Shown: positions 34,582-47,850, numbered from the stretch's first letter. The stretch is 64,000 bases of DNA from Aristolochia californica (GCA_029961685.1 JARWKL010000003.1:11503657-11567656), one strand, 5' to 3'. Notes: generated by a model from the sequence alone, not told the origin. Made by a program: numbers and translations.

Positions 34582-35425
34582 CAGTGTCAAGAACATAAGA
34601 TGGCGAACATCTCCTATTAAGTGTTTGAACCCGTTTTTCTAAGTGAGATACTTTCAGCTTAATTGAGTATTAATTTGGGTTGGTTGTTTAGTAGTTTGTA
34701 TTTTATGTGGGATTGTATTGGTCAGATTTCTATGGCTTAGACATATCTGGATTCTCGTCTTGTTCTCTTTGATGTTGCAAGAGGTCTTTTATTTTTCTTC
34801 TGAAAAAAAAAGTTTTTTTATCTTGTTTTGATACAGATTTCTTGTTCTCTGTTTTTTGGTACAGATTTTGGAAGAGCCACATGACTTGGAAAATAGGGCA
34901 GAGTATCAATGGTGGTACAGATTAGTGGTTAACTGTTAAAATTGAGAAAAATAAAACCAAATATGTCACTATGTGTTCAGGGTAAAATGACAAATAACTT
35001 ATGTATCTCTTCTCTTTGAATAACTTCTGAATGCAGAAGAAAGAGAGTGAGGCGCTTCTCAGAGGTCCATTTTACTTAGCATTTCTCAATCAAACAATAC
35101 CAAAACTAGAGTCCCTTGATCTTGGAGAGATTGAAGTTGAACAAGTTTGTTTGAAGAGGAAATGAAAACAAACTCATACTCCCTCATATCCAAGCCTAAA
35201 CAGACCATGCAGACCTAGATGTAGAAGACTTATTTGTGGTCCACATAACAGAAACAAGAAAGAGTTTGGATTTGCTCTAATACCATGTTGAAGTTAGACT
35301 TAGTGTATCCTAAATTGACATATTAAATGTAGGAGATCTTTTCCTATCCAGTACCATTTTTTTAACAGTGAAAGCGTTATTTGCATGCATTTAAAAAAAA
35401 TCTTTTATTAGTATAAAAAGAAAGT
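34582..35425. other. Low-copy flank, copy B of 382-1,188
   Basis: Collinear with copy A. A roughly 40-bp insertion relative to copy A (cactatgtgttcagggtaaaatgacaaat region) lies near 34,970-35,005. The degenerate primer-site remnant is again present near 35,276-35,292. Confidence 0.5.
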
Positions 35426-37360
35426 TTAATACAACTAACTAGTATGCTTTGGATCATTCGGCCCATTAATCTGTAGGACTTCTGACTTCTGACCCATTAA
35501 TAACATTTTGCATCCCCTGCCTAAACAAGCATGGTAGCTCGAATGTGGAGTACATGTATGGGTCTGAGAAGACTAGCACTTTTACCCATCTTCTTCATTC
35601 TTCTATCAAGAGGTGCTCTCAAGACATTAGAATGAATGAATTTCAATTACATACGTTTGAGTTTTTGCATTTTTGTATCTATGGATAAAGATTGTTGCAT
35701 AACTCTGTATTAGCTGAGTTCTGAAATACAGTAATAAGAGTAGAGCTGGATCTCTGATTCAGCTTTACAGTCTCATAAGGGTATGTCACTATACAGTAAA
35801 AATTAAAGTTACACTTAATTTTTCTCAACAATGGTCAAATTTTCTGCGATTCTTTGTAACGGTTATTTTATTTTCAGGTTGGTTTTCATTGTCATGGGAT
35901 TATATGACTGTGCTTCAGTATATTGATCTATGAATAATCTTTTAATAACATATTATATACTCATCTTCTAAACTTTATTTTATTGATTTATTTCCAAGTT
36001 TTGTGCTTTCAGATTCACCATTAATCTCATTGTAACAGTGTATCAGATCACCACATGACTAAACTATTATGTTTTGAAGAACAGCAGTAACATTTATAAA
36101 TATTTCTCCTATGCACCTTTCATTGTGTTAGCTTTTATGAATTTTGATTTTGAAATCTTGTTTTCATGCGAAGTTTTATAAAACAATACAAGGATGTCAA
36201 ATCAGTTTGGTGCACATAGGAATCCAGTCAGCCCAATGGATGGTCAGAGCTAGAAGACTTCTCTAAAGCGCCTTCATCATGTTGAGAAGGTGAGATCTGT
36301 GAAAGCATTGTTCTAATGGTATGACTCAGTAGACTTGCTGAACAGTTAGGTTGTGGAAATGGTATTGTAACTTGGTTATATCATGCTGAGATGAAGATTT
36401 GGCCGTCAATTGAGTCCTGGGGGGTGGCGGTTATTTAATACAACTAACTAGTATGCTTTGGATCATTCGGCCCCTTAATCTATAGGACTTCTTACTTCTG
36501 ACCCATTAATAGCATTTCTCATCCCCTGCCTAAACAAGCAAGGTAGCTTGACTGTGGAGTACATGTATGGGCATGAGAAGAGTGGCACTTTTACCCATCT
36601 TCTCCGTTCTTCTATTAAGGGGTGCTCTCAAGACCATAGAATGACTGAATTTCTGTTACAGATATTTTAGTGAGTTTTTGAATTTTTGTATCTATGGATA
36701 AAGATTGTTGTCTTTATTAGTTGAGTTCTAAAATACAATAATAACAGTAGAGATGGATCTTTGATTCAGCTTTACTATTGCATATGGGTATATAGTAAAA
36801 ATTAATGTTACACTTTCTGCAATTCTTTGTAATGTTTTATTTTATTTTATGGTTGGTTGTCACTGTCATGGGATTATGTGACTGTACTTCAGTTCATTGA
36901 TCTATGTATAATCTTTTAATAACATATTATATGTTCATCTTCTAAACTTTTTTTTATTGATTTCTTTCTAACTTTTGTGTTCTCAGATTCACCATTAATC
37001 TCATTGTAACTATGTCTTAGATCACCACATGGCTAAACTATTATGTTTTTAAGAACAACAGTAACATTTATGAATATTTCAGCTATGCACCTTTCTCTAT
37101 GTGTTAGCTTTTATGAATTTTTATTTTGAAATCTTGTTTTCCGGCTAGTTTAATAAAGCAATACAATGATGTCAAATCAGTTTGATGCACGTAGGAATCC
37201 AGCAGTCAGCCCAATGGATGCTCAGAGCTTGAAGACTTCTTTAGAGCACCTTCACCATGTTGAGGAGGTGAGATCTGTGAAACCATTGTTTTAGTGGCAT
37301 GATAATTTCTTTCAGTAGTCTTGCTGAACAATAAGGTTGTGGAAATGGTATTGTGACTTG
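35426..37360 (+). repeat. Tandem duplication of a unit of about 1 kb carrying MED11 exon 1 (copy B)
   Basis: Units start at 35,426 and 36,435 with the same ttaatacaac start and are collinear with 1,189-3,031. The first unit contains a gtctgattcagctttacag stretch missing from the first unit of copy A but present in the second, so copy A has lost it. Confidence 0.8.
36194..36289 (+). pseudogene. MED11: MED11 exon 1, decayed tandem copy (copy B)
   Basis: Thirty-two codons with the same TAG at codon 20 as at 1,886-1,981, ending VEK before a GTGAG donor. The shared nonsense change dates it to before the large duplication. Confidence 0.7.
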
Positions 37361-37950
37361 GATATCTTTCTAGGATGTGGATTTGGCCGTCAACTGAGTC
37401 CTGAGGGATGGCAATTATTTTGGTTTGTCCCACTGGGGATCCACCCCCCATCCAACCTTTCAAAAAAATTAAATAAAACATAAAAATAGTAATAACAGCA
37501 AAATAAAATCCCAACATTTGAAACAAATGAAATTTTGTTCCTTACCTATAGAAGAATTCCTAGTGGTGTAGTAGTAGATGGTTGTTATCCAATGTTATAG
37601 TGGAAGAACATTAGAAAGATCACTTGAATCCTCTAAGTTTTTCTGTTAACTAGATTCAAGTTCTCAGATTCTTTAGGTAATAAAGCTGTGGCTAAATGTA
37701 TTGAAGCCATTGAGCTATTTAAACATTTTCTTTTGAATGTAGAACCCGAGTGAAACTTGAACACCAACCCATCAAGTGTCGATTGTTTTTTTTGAACATT
37801 TAAGTCATTGTTATCATTTTTAGATGGATTTTCATGCATTCTGTTATTTAAGGAAATATGGGAACCATCATGGTTGCAGAGAATAGTCAATCTATTGGAG
37901 CTTGTTGGAGGTGTGATGGACGAGCTTGGAAATTTGACAGATCCAAGAAT
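37166..37950 (+). pseudogene. MED11: MED11 gene fragment, exons 1 and 2 (copy B)
   Basis: Exon 1 (37,166-37,267, 34 codons) has one extra in-frame codon (PAVSPMDAQ rather than PVSPMDAQ) and ends HHVEE before GTGAG. Exon 2 (37,880-37,950) starts after an intact gcag acceptor and encodes RIVNLLELVGGVMDELGN with a GTAAAT donor. These splice sites are intact, so this copy could still produce a spliced two-exon leader, but the later MED11 exons are absent and transposons follow. The acceptor here is the ancestral state for the AG lost at 3,523-3,524. Confidence 0.75.
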
Positions 37951-39442
37951 GTAAATTTGATATTGATATTTCCTTTAAAATTCCGTGTTTGATTATTGAA
38001 TAAAGTTTATGCATATTATTATGCAGTGCTTATGAACAATTTTATGTAGAGTATGTAGACAATTTTATGTAGGATTTATGTACAAAGGTGGTACCCAATT
38101 TTCTCTAAAATTTATGCATAATTTTATGTACAGTTTATTTTATATGTATGTTATGCAAAGTTTTAAATATATGTTGGAGCTCGAACTCGACTCGAACCTC
38201 TTTAAAATTCTTGGCTCAAGCTCGAGCTCGAACTCAGTTAAGATTCTTGGGCTCGAGCTTGATTACAATTTTAAGCTCAAGGTTGGTCTGAGGTTGAGCT
38301 CGAGTTCAAAATATTTAAATCACGCTGTTCGAGCTCAGCTTAACTCGATCCCATCCCAAGTCGTCGTCCATCACCCTTCAGAGGAGAACGGGCAATGAGA
38401 AATCAGAATGGCAAGGCATCCCTCCATGGTTGTAAACAGATCAATATTATACTATTTACATATATTTATTATTATACATGATATGTGCTAAATATCAAGT
38501 AAATTAATCTACCTGATTAATATTGCACATAAATTATTTTGTTAGGAAAAGTATTTAAAGTAATTTTTCATTGGTGTTATAATTTAATTAAAATAAAGTA
38601 AAGTTTTCGTGTATGTCTAATTTTCTTTTCCTAAGAGACCATGCTCTTATGTTTTCCCCCAATTCAATCAAACCCTAACACCATAAAATTGGTATATCTC
38701 ATATGCTTTCTTATTTTAAGAGCATCTCAGTTCCCCGATTCAGTGTTTATTGCTATGTAGATCAAATGCTCCTAATTTTTAAGGATATCAAATTTTTTAA
38801 TATTTTAAATAAACTAAGAATTAATAAAAGTTCTTACTCGTAATAAGTATTCAGGTAATTTTATTTGTTTGAGAGAATGTGATGCATGTTAATATATTAT
38901 GTGTAACTAGATAATTTCTTTAGTAATTTTATTATATATTAGAATGACAATGTTATTGGACTTTTATTTAATTGATTAAAGAGGTAAATAAAGAGAATAT
39001 AAAATACAATATAAATAACCGGGTGAAATAGAATGGTAAACAAAATAGTATACGTATTTGTTGCGTTTATAGAGCCTTTACTTCTATTTGAATCCAAATA
39101 AGGGGTCGTATTGGTGCCACCCCTAAATATAATTTATACCTATCTGAACCACGTCTAACCCTAAAAGAATCAACATATATTATATAGTTCATTGCGTATT
39201 TTTGTTGACTTGATTTATTTCCTTTTGTCTCGTTTCATCCTCACTCAGGATGGTCTTGAACTCTTGCAGTAGCCTGAACACAACAACGGGGGCGCGGTTG
39301 TGGTTGTCTTCGTTGAAGTTGAAGTTGAAGTTAAACTTCAAATTCAGAGGGGGTTAGTCAACAACATGAAAATTTGAAGTTCATCTTCATCTCCTACTTC
39401 AAATTTATTTCATTCTTCTACATGAACTTCACCTACAAACTT
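37951..39442. other. AT-rich noncoding block with CTCGAG-rich repeat, copy B of 3,600-4,994
   Basis: No gene. The CTCGAG/GAGCTCG cluster is at about 38,175-38,350. Near 39,235-39,275 copy B has extra sequence (tcctcactcaggatggtcttgaact) absent from copy A. Confidence 0.5.
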
Positions 39443-40429
39443 GGTGTTAGTGTCGACGAGTTCATGTGCATTGGAAAACAATTTCCAGTGTTAGTGGCCC
39501 GACATGAGAAAAATATAAAAAACAAGGGAATTAATACATTGTAACTGTATACTTAATTAAAAATAATTCTTAAATCCCAAATTAGGTAAAAAAACATGAT
39601 TACTACACAAATAAGTAATTTAATGTATAATTAAAATATAGTAATATACTAATTATTTAATTAGATATTATATTATTTAATGGTTACAATTTATTGTACA
39701 TTAATACAATAATTACATGAGCCAATTAACTGTGCACATGATTAATTATAAAAAAAAAAAAAAATAACATTAAAAATATAATAAACGAATGTATTCAGTT
39801 ATTAATTTATTAATAACATATGACATACTTTAACCTAAAAATGAATGATTAAATAGGAAAAATTGAATCAAATCATAACTTTAACACACTATATTTTTTT
39901 ACGTATTATTAATTAATAATATATTTTCGTTAAATTTAAAACCATTGATTTTATTAAATAAAAATTAGGTTAATTAAACCAAAATAATTGATCAAATGCT
40001 TGATTTAATGATATTTTAATTACCACTATTAAATCACTGATATAACATAGTATTAAATAAATAAATAAATAAATAAAATATTTTATTAATTACACAAGAT
40101 GGATTTTTACTTGGTATTAATTAATAATATATATCTACAAAATTTAAAATAATTAATTGATCAAATACATATTGTAACTATATTTTATGTACCAGACTTA
40201 AATATCTAGTTTAATATAGTAATAAAATTTAATAAAAATAATAATAAATAAATATTCAACTTTATTAATAACCTAAAAAAGATTATTCTAATAAAGATTT
40301 CGTGCCTTTGATATTAAAATCATCAAGTTACAAACTTAGTACATAAGAATGACACATATTCAAAAGCAATAAGATACAACCATCATTTATCATGCCACAT
40401 GCAAGTCACTATGTCATCTCAAAATTTTG

Positions 40430-41809
40430 CGGCTATTGTGGATTCTAATGCACGCTGCATCCGAAAGGTTTTTGATTGGCTATCCTCTTCCACAAGACCA
40501 TCGCTATCATCGTTGTCTGCTTCATCTATTGCACCTATTAGACCCCATTACCTCCTCCACTGAGCTCGTCACCCGAATCATAATCTTCCAATTCAAATTT
40601 GTCATTGTAATCATCTCCACGTATATAATTGTGCAATATGTAACAAGCAATTAAATTTTTTATCTGGATCTTAAAACAAAATGGATGAGCGCCTTTCAAC
40701 ATTTGAAATCAAGCTTTTAAAGCACCAAAAGTTTGCTCAATAGTATTCCGCAAACATGAGTGCCTTTAGTTGAATAATTCTTTTTCATTTCTAGGAATAT
40801 TATCTCCAAATTCTTGCAGATGATGCCGAGTTCCTCGATATGGAGCAAAAAATCCTGGAGGATTTACATAACCAACATCAACTAGATAATATTTACTTAT
40901 AATGGAAAATTATATTCTACATAAAATAATTGAAGATAAAATAGATAAAAAATTATTGCATAAAAATATATTATTTACCTTCAGGTACAAATAGTCTATC
41001 TCAGTGTGTCATTGTGTCCATCAGTAGACGAGAATCAACTGCTGATCCCTCTCATCCAAAGAGTACATAAGTGAATTGCATGTCAAATGTATATCCTTCC
41101 ATCACATTTTGTGAGAGATGGCTCTTTCTATTCCAAAAACTTTGTTGTTCTTCAAGTGGGATGTTCACTTTGATATGAGTTCCATCAATAGCCCCAATAC
41201 AATCCTAATTATACCATTTCAATTAATATTGACAACTTTGTATATTGATCTAAAATTGTTTAGCTAGATGGCAAGTGATGTTACCTTGAAGTATGGATAA
41301 AACGTTGAACTATTTAAAATCTTCGAGTGTGTGTGTTCCAAAGGCCGTTTGATGTAATCAGAGTGAAGTTTGAGAATAACATCCAACCCCTTATTGAAAT
41401 ACCTAATAATGGTCCAGTTCGATCTATCAAGCATCTCTGTTGTGACACTATAGGATTGTTGTTGACCAATAGTTAGGAGGAAATAGGCAAATTGTTCTTC
41501 CACTGAGATGATCTTTGTGATTGATAAAAACCCTCTACTATTAAGTATCTTTGCCACTTTGCGAAATATAATTTGATTCATCCTGTAAATTTTTAAAAAT
41601 TTAACAGGTGATTTGTCTAGTGCATTTTGCAAATATAAGAAACCATTAATCCCACAAGAACGTGGTACACATCTATCGCAATAGCAGAGATAGTATCTTC
41701 CTATGACGACAAGAATACATTTGAACCCAATAATAGTTGCAACATTTTCTTCATCTGTCATAATATCCATGGAAATCTGCAAATTCAATCGCCTAAAAGT
41801 CATAAACAC
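40430..41809 (-). pseudogene. PIF/Harbinger DDE transposase (ORF2), broken, copy B
   Basis: The N-terminal exon is open for 181 codons (41,809-41,264), longer than in copy A because the two pieces there are fused here. It contains FRKVAKILNSRGF, FLLTIGQQQSYSVTTEM and IIRYFNKGLDVIL. After the intron, exon 2 reads CIGAIDGTHIKVNIPLEEQQ (first Asp), but in-frame stops follow before GSAVDSRLL and near the end of the exon. The C-terminal exon (about 40,910-40,680) retains YLVDVGYVN-like and IERTFGALKA-like traces with further damage. Non-functional. Confidence 0.8.
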
Positions 41810-42169
41810 AAATAAATATCAATCTTCAATCATAACCTATTTTCAATCACACCTCTACACAACCATATTCATCCACATTCCCACATATTCATACATTCGC
41901 TCACACATCCTACCTTCAATTACAACCCTACACCACCATATCTATTTAATTGACCACATCCATACTCTTCCACCATATTTATCCACATAATATATTAACA
42001 CAACAATCATATATAATAAAAATATTAACCATACTAATAAGTCTTGCAACATCATAATTCAAACATCGTCATTAATACATAACAATCTTCCCAAAGAAGA
42101 TAGTGTACTTAAAAAGCATTGCAAAAATTTTCTTGCACAATATTTAAGCCGCCTGACCCGCTCTTCCAT

Positions 42170-43070
42170 TGTCATCTACATAAACATGACCTTCTTACTT
42201 GGCATATCCAACCATTCAGGAGCGCAATACTTCACGTCATCCGACAGGTCCTAGATTTCCCTGAGGGCTTTGACCCAATCTCTTTCGACATCGCCCTCTT
42301 TAGGCTTGATAACATCCTTCAATGCCTGAGCAATTTCCTTAACTACATCAATATATCTACCAATGTCACCAGTGGACAATTCGCTTCTCTTTCTACGATG
42401 ACTTGAAGATGACAGGTTACTTCTTCGAGATTGCTCAACTGTTGACTCATTTCCGCTAATGAATGGCGATGGAGTTTCCCTAACTACATCGACATCCTCG
42501 AGCTCGTCCATTGGGATAGGATCAAACTCACAGAGGAGTTCATTGCCCAGATCTACAAGAGTTATACTTGCTATCCCCATGGCTATTGAGTTTCCCACTA
42601 CCAAAGCCAATTTGTCATAAAGGGGGCAACCTTCACGTCTATACTTTTCTGCATCTCTATGCTCCTACAAGAATAAACATCCTTTAGACATCTTGGAATA
42701 GAGTTCTAGTAATGTGAAAAACATACAAAATATTTTACAGTACATCATGATTTACTGACCTGTATGTAGTCTTGCCATACAGAATGACATGTAATAACTC
42801 GCTGTGGTTGCATCCCAAACAAACCCACTTGTGTTGAAACACCTTGTTACCGTTTGGTATGTTTTCTTCCATGATCTTGTTCAATTCTTTAACTGAATGT
42901 GTCTTCATTGAACTTATTGACACAATCCATTTATACCTCATGCTTCCAAACCCCATTGGGCAACTTGTTCCCTGTATTGACCTGCTCGACCAAGTGATCG
43001 AGCAATTTGCTATCTTCTTCGAATGTCCAAATATCATATGATCGAACAGTTGGTTGTCTTCTTACAACTA
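42170..43070 (-). pseudogene. Harbinger ORF1, MYB-like, broken, copy B
   Basis: This copy matches copy A ORF1. The N-terminal start codon is changed (ATG to ATA near 43,070) and a frameshift occurs in the MYB-like helix. The middle reads FGSMRYKWIVSI, ELNKIMEENIPNGNKVFQHK. The C-terminal exon (42,610-42,251) is open for 119 codons and contains IDVVKEIAQALKDVIKPKEG, preserving sequence that is frameshifted in copy A. Confidence 0.7.
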
Positions 43071-43454
43071 TTTATAATCTAAATCCGAGATGGTCTTCAT
43101 GGAAAAAACTTTATCAGACAACTATTACCCGTCACGGGAACACAAACCACAAAAAATAGAATTCCATGTGGTGGATATTTATAATACTTGAATCTCCTCA
43201 CCGCATAACAAAATCATTCCAAAGCACTTCAAAAATTTTCAACAACATTCTAAAACATTTCAAAATTAATCAAACTATTTCCATTGCAGATGCACTAAAC
43301 AATGCAAAAACACCTACATCAAGTCCAAATTCACCGAACACCCCCTAGTAAAGCCCCATATGACTTTGTTGTCACTACAAATTGTACCTCATTAGTGATG
43401 GGGGTCGGGTTTCATTGGCTAATGGAAGCTCATGTAGGAGGCTCAACCTTGTTT

Positions 43455-43870
43455 GAACTGGACTAAACACCCCAAACTCTAAACCCTAATCGAGAACCAT
43501 AAAAAAATTAAAAAGAATCCTAGACCGTAAAGCTTACACCTTAAAACCCCAAATCCTAAACCCAATCACCCCAAAAACCGAGAACCCTAAAAAATTTGAA
43601 AAAAATCCTAAACCCTAAACCCAATACCATAGATCTTAAAAACCCTAAAAGCCCCAAACCCTAAACACTAAATCCTATCACCCAAAAATAGAAAACCCTA
43701 ATTTTTATAAAAAAAATCTAAATCCTAAAAATAAACCATAAACCCAAAACCCTTAAATACCAAGCACCAAACCCTAAAATACACTAAACCCTAACCCTAA
43801 TCCTGAAATGAAACCCTATAAAGATGAAATTGAACCATAAATACCATAAACCATAACCCTAAATCCCACA
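43455..43870. repeat. Degenerate telomere-like (AAACCCT)n tract in H1 leader, copy B
   Basis: Collinear with 10,675-11,060, with several small indels between the copies, as expected of slippage-prone sequence. Confidence 0.85.
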
Positions 43871-44192
43871 ATTATGCAACAATCAATACAAATTATGCCC
43901 AAAATTACAATTAAATTAAATACAACACTAAATTAATAAAAAAAATACGGTTTAGGCTTACCTTCTGAAATTAGGGGAAAACCAAAGTTGAAGGGTGAAA
44001 TCGAAGCTGAATGGGTAAATCATAGCCGAATCAAAGTAGAATAGAAGAAATCGACGCCGAAATGTAAAAAATTGAAGAAAGTCAAAATCGAAATGGGGGA
44101 AATTGAACAAAATCGGGAGGTATTTTGGGAGAAGGGAGTGGGAGGCCAAGAGGGAGAATAAAGGGAGGTCGAGAGGGAGAAGAGAGCGAGAG

Positions 44193-44198
<6 letters not shown>

Positions 44199-44247
<49 letters not shown>

Positions 44248-44390
44248 TTGGGAAATCGAACAAAATCGGGAGGTATTTTGGGGGAAAAGAGAGTAGCGAC
44301 AGGGAGAAGGGAGTGGGAGGCCTAGAGGGAGAAGAGAGAGGGAAAAAAGAGCGAGAGGCCGAGAGAGAGAGAGAGAGAGAGAGAGAATTG
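44199..44390. repeat. (AG)n microsatellites in H1 leader, copy B
   Basis: GA runs at about 44,199-44,242 and 44,358-44,387. The second abuts the viral sequence (agagaattgcttctgaatc). Confidence 0.85.
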
Positions 44391-45361
44391 CTTCTGAATC
44401 AAAGTCATAATCATTGTCTTCTTCTTGGGAAAAACATTGAAGTGTCTGAGTACCCATGGATCCAGATTTGCTAGAGATTTTTGAATCTTGTCTTATATAT
44501 CCTTGGTCTTTCAGATATTCTTCAAAATATTCTTTCATCATTTTTTTGATATCTTCTGGGTCTATCTGTTTGTTTGTTTGTCTTTGTTCTTTTCTTCTGA
44601 AATTTTCGGCAAATGTCCAGCCTTAAACGGATTTGATTTGTCTTTACTAGCTACTATTTGAGTTGGACTAGCTAGTGAATGACCCTCACTAATAGGTATC
44701 TGAGTAGAGAAAGTACCTGTTAACCTTGAGTTTTTGATTTTCTTCTTCTATTTCCCCAATATATTCTTTCTTAAAGTCATTTTTTTTCTTGGAGTAACCG
44801 TCTTTTTTCATTAAGTCTCTGTATGGTCTTGGATAAAGTCTCACAGTGATCACAAAAAATAATTCTTCTAGTGTCTTTGGAACCTCCATAAGACACTTGG
44901 TCTTCTCTCATGAATCTCAAGGAAGGAGCTATGTAATAATTTGCTTCTATGGTTAGCTTAGCAGCTTCTTGGAAATTATTAAATCCTTTATAAATAGGTC
45001 TTTAAAAATCTTGAATACTTTCTACTACTTCTGTCTAGGAATGGAAAACTCCCGAAGTTTTAACTTTTAAAAACTACATAAAAATTAATTTTTTTCTTCT
45101 TTTGACAAAAATATTCTGAAGACTATTAATACTTGCTAAGAAATGCTTTTGATCTTTAGGAATTCTTTGGTAAGATAACCAAAGATTGTCTAATAAGCAT
45201 TGCTCTTCTTTAGTAACTGTAATACTAGGTAAAGCCTTGAAAGTAATATTTGATTTGGGGAAAACTACTAATTTCTGATTACAAAATTGTAAAAATTCTT
45301 GTCCGTAATTATTGAATCTGGAAGTGGATGGTCTGGATGAATTCTGATATGGAGGATCCAT
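44391..45361 (-). pseudogene. Caulimovirid transactivator/viroplasmin-like ORF, broken, copy B
   Basis: The start codon at 45,361 lies four bases after the pol stop codon (tgaacaaatgg on the minus strand), a polycistronic arrangement that fits transactivator-driven reinitiation. The N-terminal 105 codons are open (45,391-45,074 frame), including SITVTKEEQCLLDNLWLSYQ. After that, frameshifts enter the viroplasmin-type domain (near 45,080-44,950) and a shortened coiled-coil segment (44,889-44,689). Its distal end joins the GA repeat directly. Confidence 0.7.
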
Positions 45362-45365
45362 TTGT

Positions 45366-47850
45366 TCAAGGATTAGCAAGAGGGGTATCAAAGAATCTTC
45401 TACTTAAAATATCAGCAAGACCATTATTTTTACCTTTTATATGCTCAAATTCTATTTTATAACCATTTCCTGTAATTATGTCTACTAAATTTAACCACCT
45501 TCTTCTGCTGATTTTATTTTCTTTACTTCTTTGGAAATATTTTACAATCGCCTCGCAATCAGTCCTTAGAGTAAATTCTTGTTTATGGATAATAAAAAGG
45601 TGAAAAGCTTTTAGGGAATATATATATATATAGGCTAAAATTTCTGAGTCAATACTACTCATATTACCTTTTTCTTTGATTTTGCCACTAGCATTAACTA
45701 CAAATCATTTCTTCTTCTCTATCACTATATTTGTGGTTTGGCTATGAGAACTCCACCCCATCCTATATTACTGCCGTCTGTTTCTAAGATAAGGTAATCT
45801 GAGTCAAGGGGCATTTGTAATTTTGATGGACTATTGACTTTCTCTTTTACTTTTGTTACCAAATTTTTATCCTCTTGGTTAAAGAATTTTTGGCTAGTAG
45901 GAGAAGTTTTGGCATCCAAGAGTCTTATAATTCGTCCAATGTCTTTTATAATGGGTCTAGCATAATTTACTAATCCTAAAAACCTTTGTAATTGTTTTGT
46001 GTCTGTTAAGTCATCGAGCATTTCTAAGATTTTCTTGGATATATGGTCTTGTAGTTCTATTTGGCCGTTGCCAATGTTAACTCCGAGAAATTTTATGTAT
46101 TCTTTGAATAGTTCTATTTTCTTATTACTAATTATAATTCCTTCTTTCATGAATTCTGCTAAGACTAATTGAAGGTGACCTATGTGTTCTTCTATTGTTT
46201 TGCTAAAGACTAAGATGTCGTCTATATATACTAATACGAAAGTATCATGTTTTTTGAATATGTTATCCATTTTTCTTTGGAAATGGCAGGAGCATTTTTT
46301 AAACCGAAAGGCATTACTAACCATTCAAAATGTCCTTATGGACAAGTGAAATCAGTCCATTCTATACTATCTGGGTGCATTTTTACCTACCACAATCCTG
46401 ACTTACAATCAAACTTACTAAATATTTTCTTATCTTGATTCCTATTAATTAATTGTGACTTATCAAGAATATTATAACTATCAGTTACTGTGTTGTCATT
46501 AAGTCTTTTATAGTTAATTACCATTCTGGATTTTCCCCTAACTTGTTCACTATGTTTTCTTACAATAAAAGCTATTGACCTGTGCGGGCTGATTGATTTT
46601 CTAATTATCCCTAAATTTAAGAGTTCTGTAATATGTTCTTTAATTTTTTCTTTGAAAATATTTGTAGCTTCAATATTCGTTGTTTTTACTATATAATTGG
46701 GATTTAGTAATTCTAGTCTACATTGAATATGGTTATTATCCCAGTGTTTCAAAGGATTTTCTCCAAAATACTATAGCTTATCTCGCTTGTCTATGATTTG
46801 TTGAAGATGTATTTTATCTTTGTGGGTTATATTAATAATTTCTCGGTATAATTTCTCTGTATCTAAGTATGAGAATTCTTCTTCTAAGACATGTTTTAAC
46901 CAATCCTCAAAATCTTCATCTTCAATCTTATGATCTTCCTGTATTTCTTGTAGGTTTGTAATGGAGAGATTCTAATAAGCTCGTCCTTGTTGGATAGAGA
47001 CGTTTACTAAATCTTTTTCTATTGGGTCTGTAGGGTCTGCTAAATTTTGGTGAGGATCTGTGGAGAGAGCAGTGTTGTCTTCATAACAAAGTAGTTGATT
47101 ATCTAGTTTGGTAATGGTACTTCCTATTTGGTTTTCTACGTCTATTAGTATAGGATAAAGATGGCTTCCTTCTTGTGCTAAGGAGTGGTTGGTTAATTTT
47201 TTACAGCTGCTGGGGATTTTGCATGGACAGGAGGTGCTAAGGGTACCACCACGCTCCGTTGCAGAAGTAGAGATAACAGTAGGGGAATAGGTGGTATAAA
47301 CAGGAATAGTATGGCAATTTTTTTAAAAATGGAAAAAGTCTCTAGAGATAGTAAGGGAACCATTGTTATGGAGGATGAAATTGAGGCCTAAGATAAAATC
47401 TACTTTTAACTTAAGATCTCTAATCCAGGTGAAAGGAAGAGTATAGGGATTCGAGTAAGAAGAACAATTGGTAAGGAATTGGATTTTGACGGTATCGATG
47501 TAGGTAGTATAAGGATTATATGTACCGTCAACCTACTGTTTCATGACTTGTTTGGTGGTTTTCTTATGATATCTGGAAGGGACTAATCTCTAATGAATTA
47601 TAAATTTTTTACATCCATAATCTACTAGGGCATCTAGAGTAATAGTGTATTTATCTGGAAATATCAGTTGGGCTTTGACTATAATGCTAGAAAAAGTTTT
47701 ATTCTGATTACAGACATAAGATGCTTCGGGGTCTGGTTCGGACAGATTATGTACATAGGAGGTCTCTGGTTCATCTACGCCTACAGTAATGCCTTCATAA
47801 AATTCTTGCTCTAAAGTATCTAGTCTATGTTTTAATAGACTAATTTCAGC
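45366..47850 (-). pseudogene. Caulimovirid pol: protease, RT and RNase H, broken, copy B
   Basis: At the protease site (about 47,627-47,600) the sequence reads LDALVDYGCKK, so the usual Asp-Thr/Ser-Gly is Asp-Tyr-Gly; the downstream flap-like VDGTY and TNCSSYSNPYTLPL-type region is preserved. RT pieces are 46,752-46,387 (GKSRMVINYKRLN, FSKFDCKSGLW) and 46,324-45,725, the latter uninterrupted from the RT palm (LVYIDDILVFS) into the connection and the start of RNase H. The rest of RNase H is 45,662-45,366 (RTDCEAI, NGLADILSRR). An insertion of (TA)n at 45,618-45,632 lies within RNase H. Frameshifts separate the pieces. Confidence 0.85.

Larger units (their letters stand above)
39443..44390 (-). 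mobile_element. PIF/Harbinger element H1, copy B, left part
   Basis: The left tip GGTGTTAGTG is at 39,443. It contains the transposase (40,430-41,809) and ORF1 (42,170-43,070) remnants and the telomere-like and GA-rich leader, and is split at 44,390 by the caulimovirid. The right tip survives beyond the virus at 57,109. The TTA site (about 39,551) is empty, unlike copy A. Confidence 0.75.
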
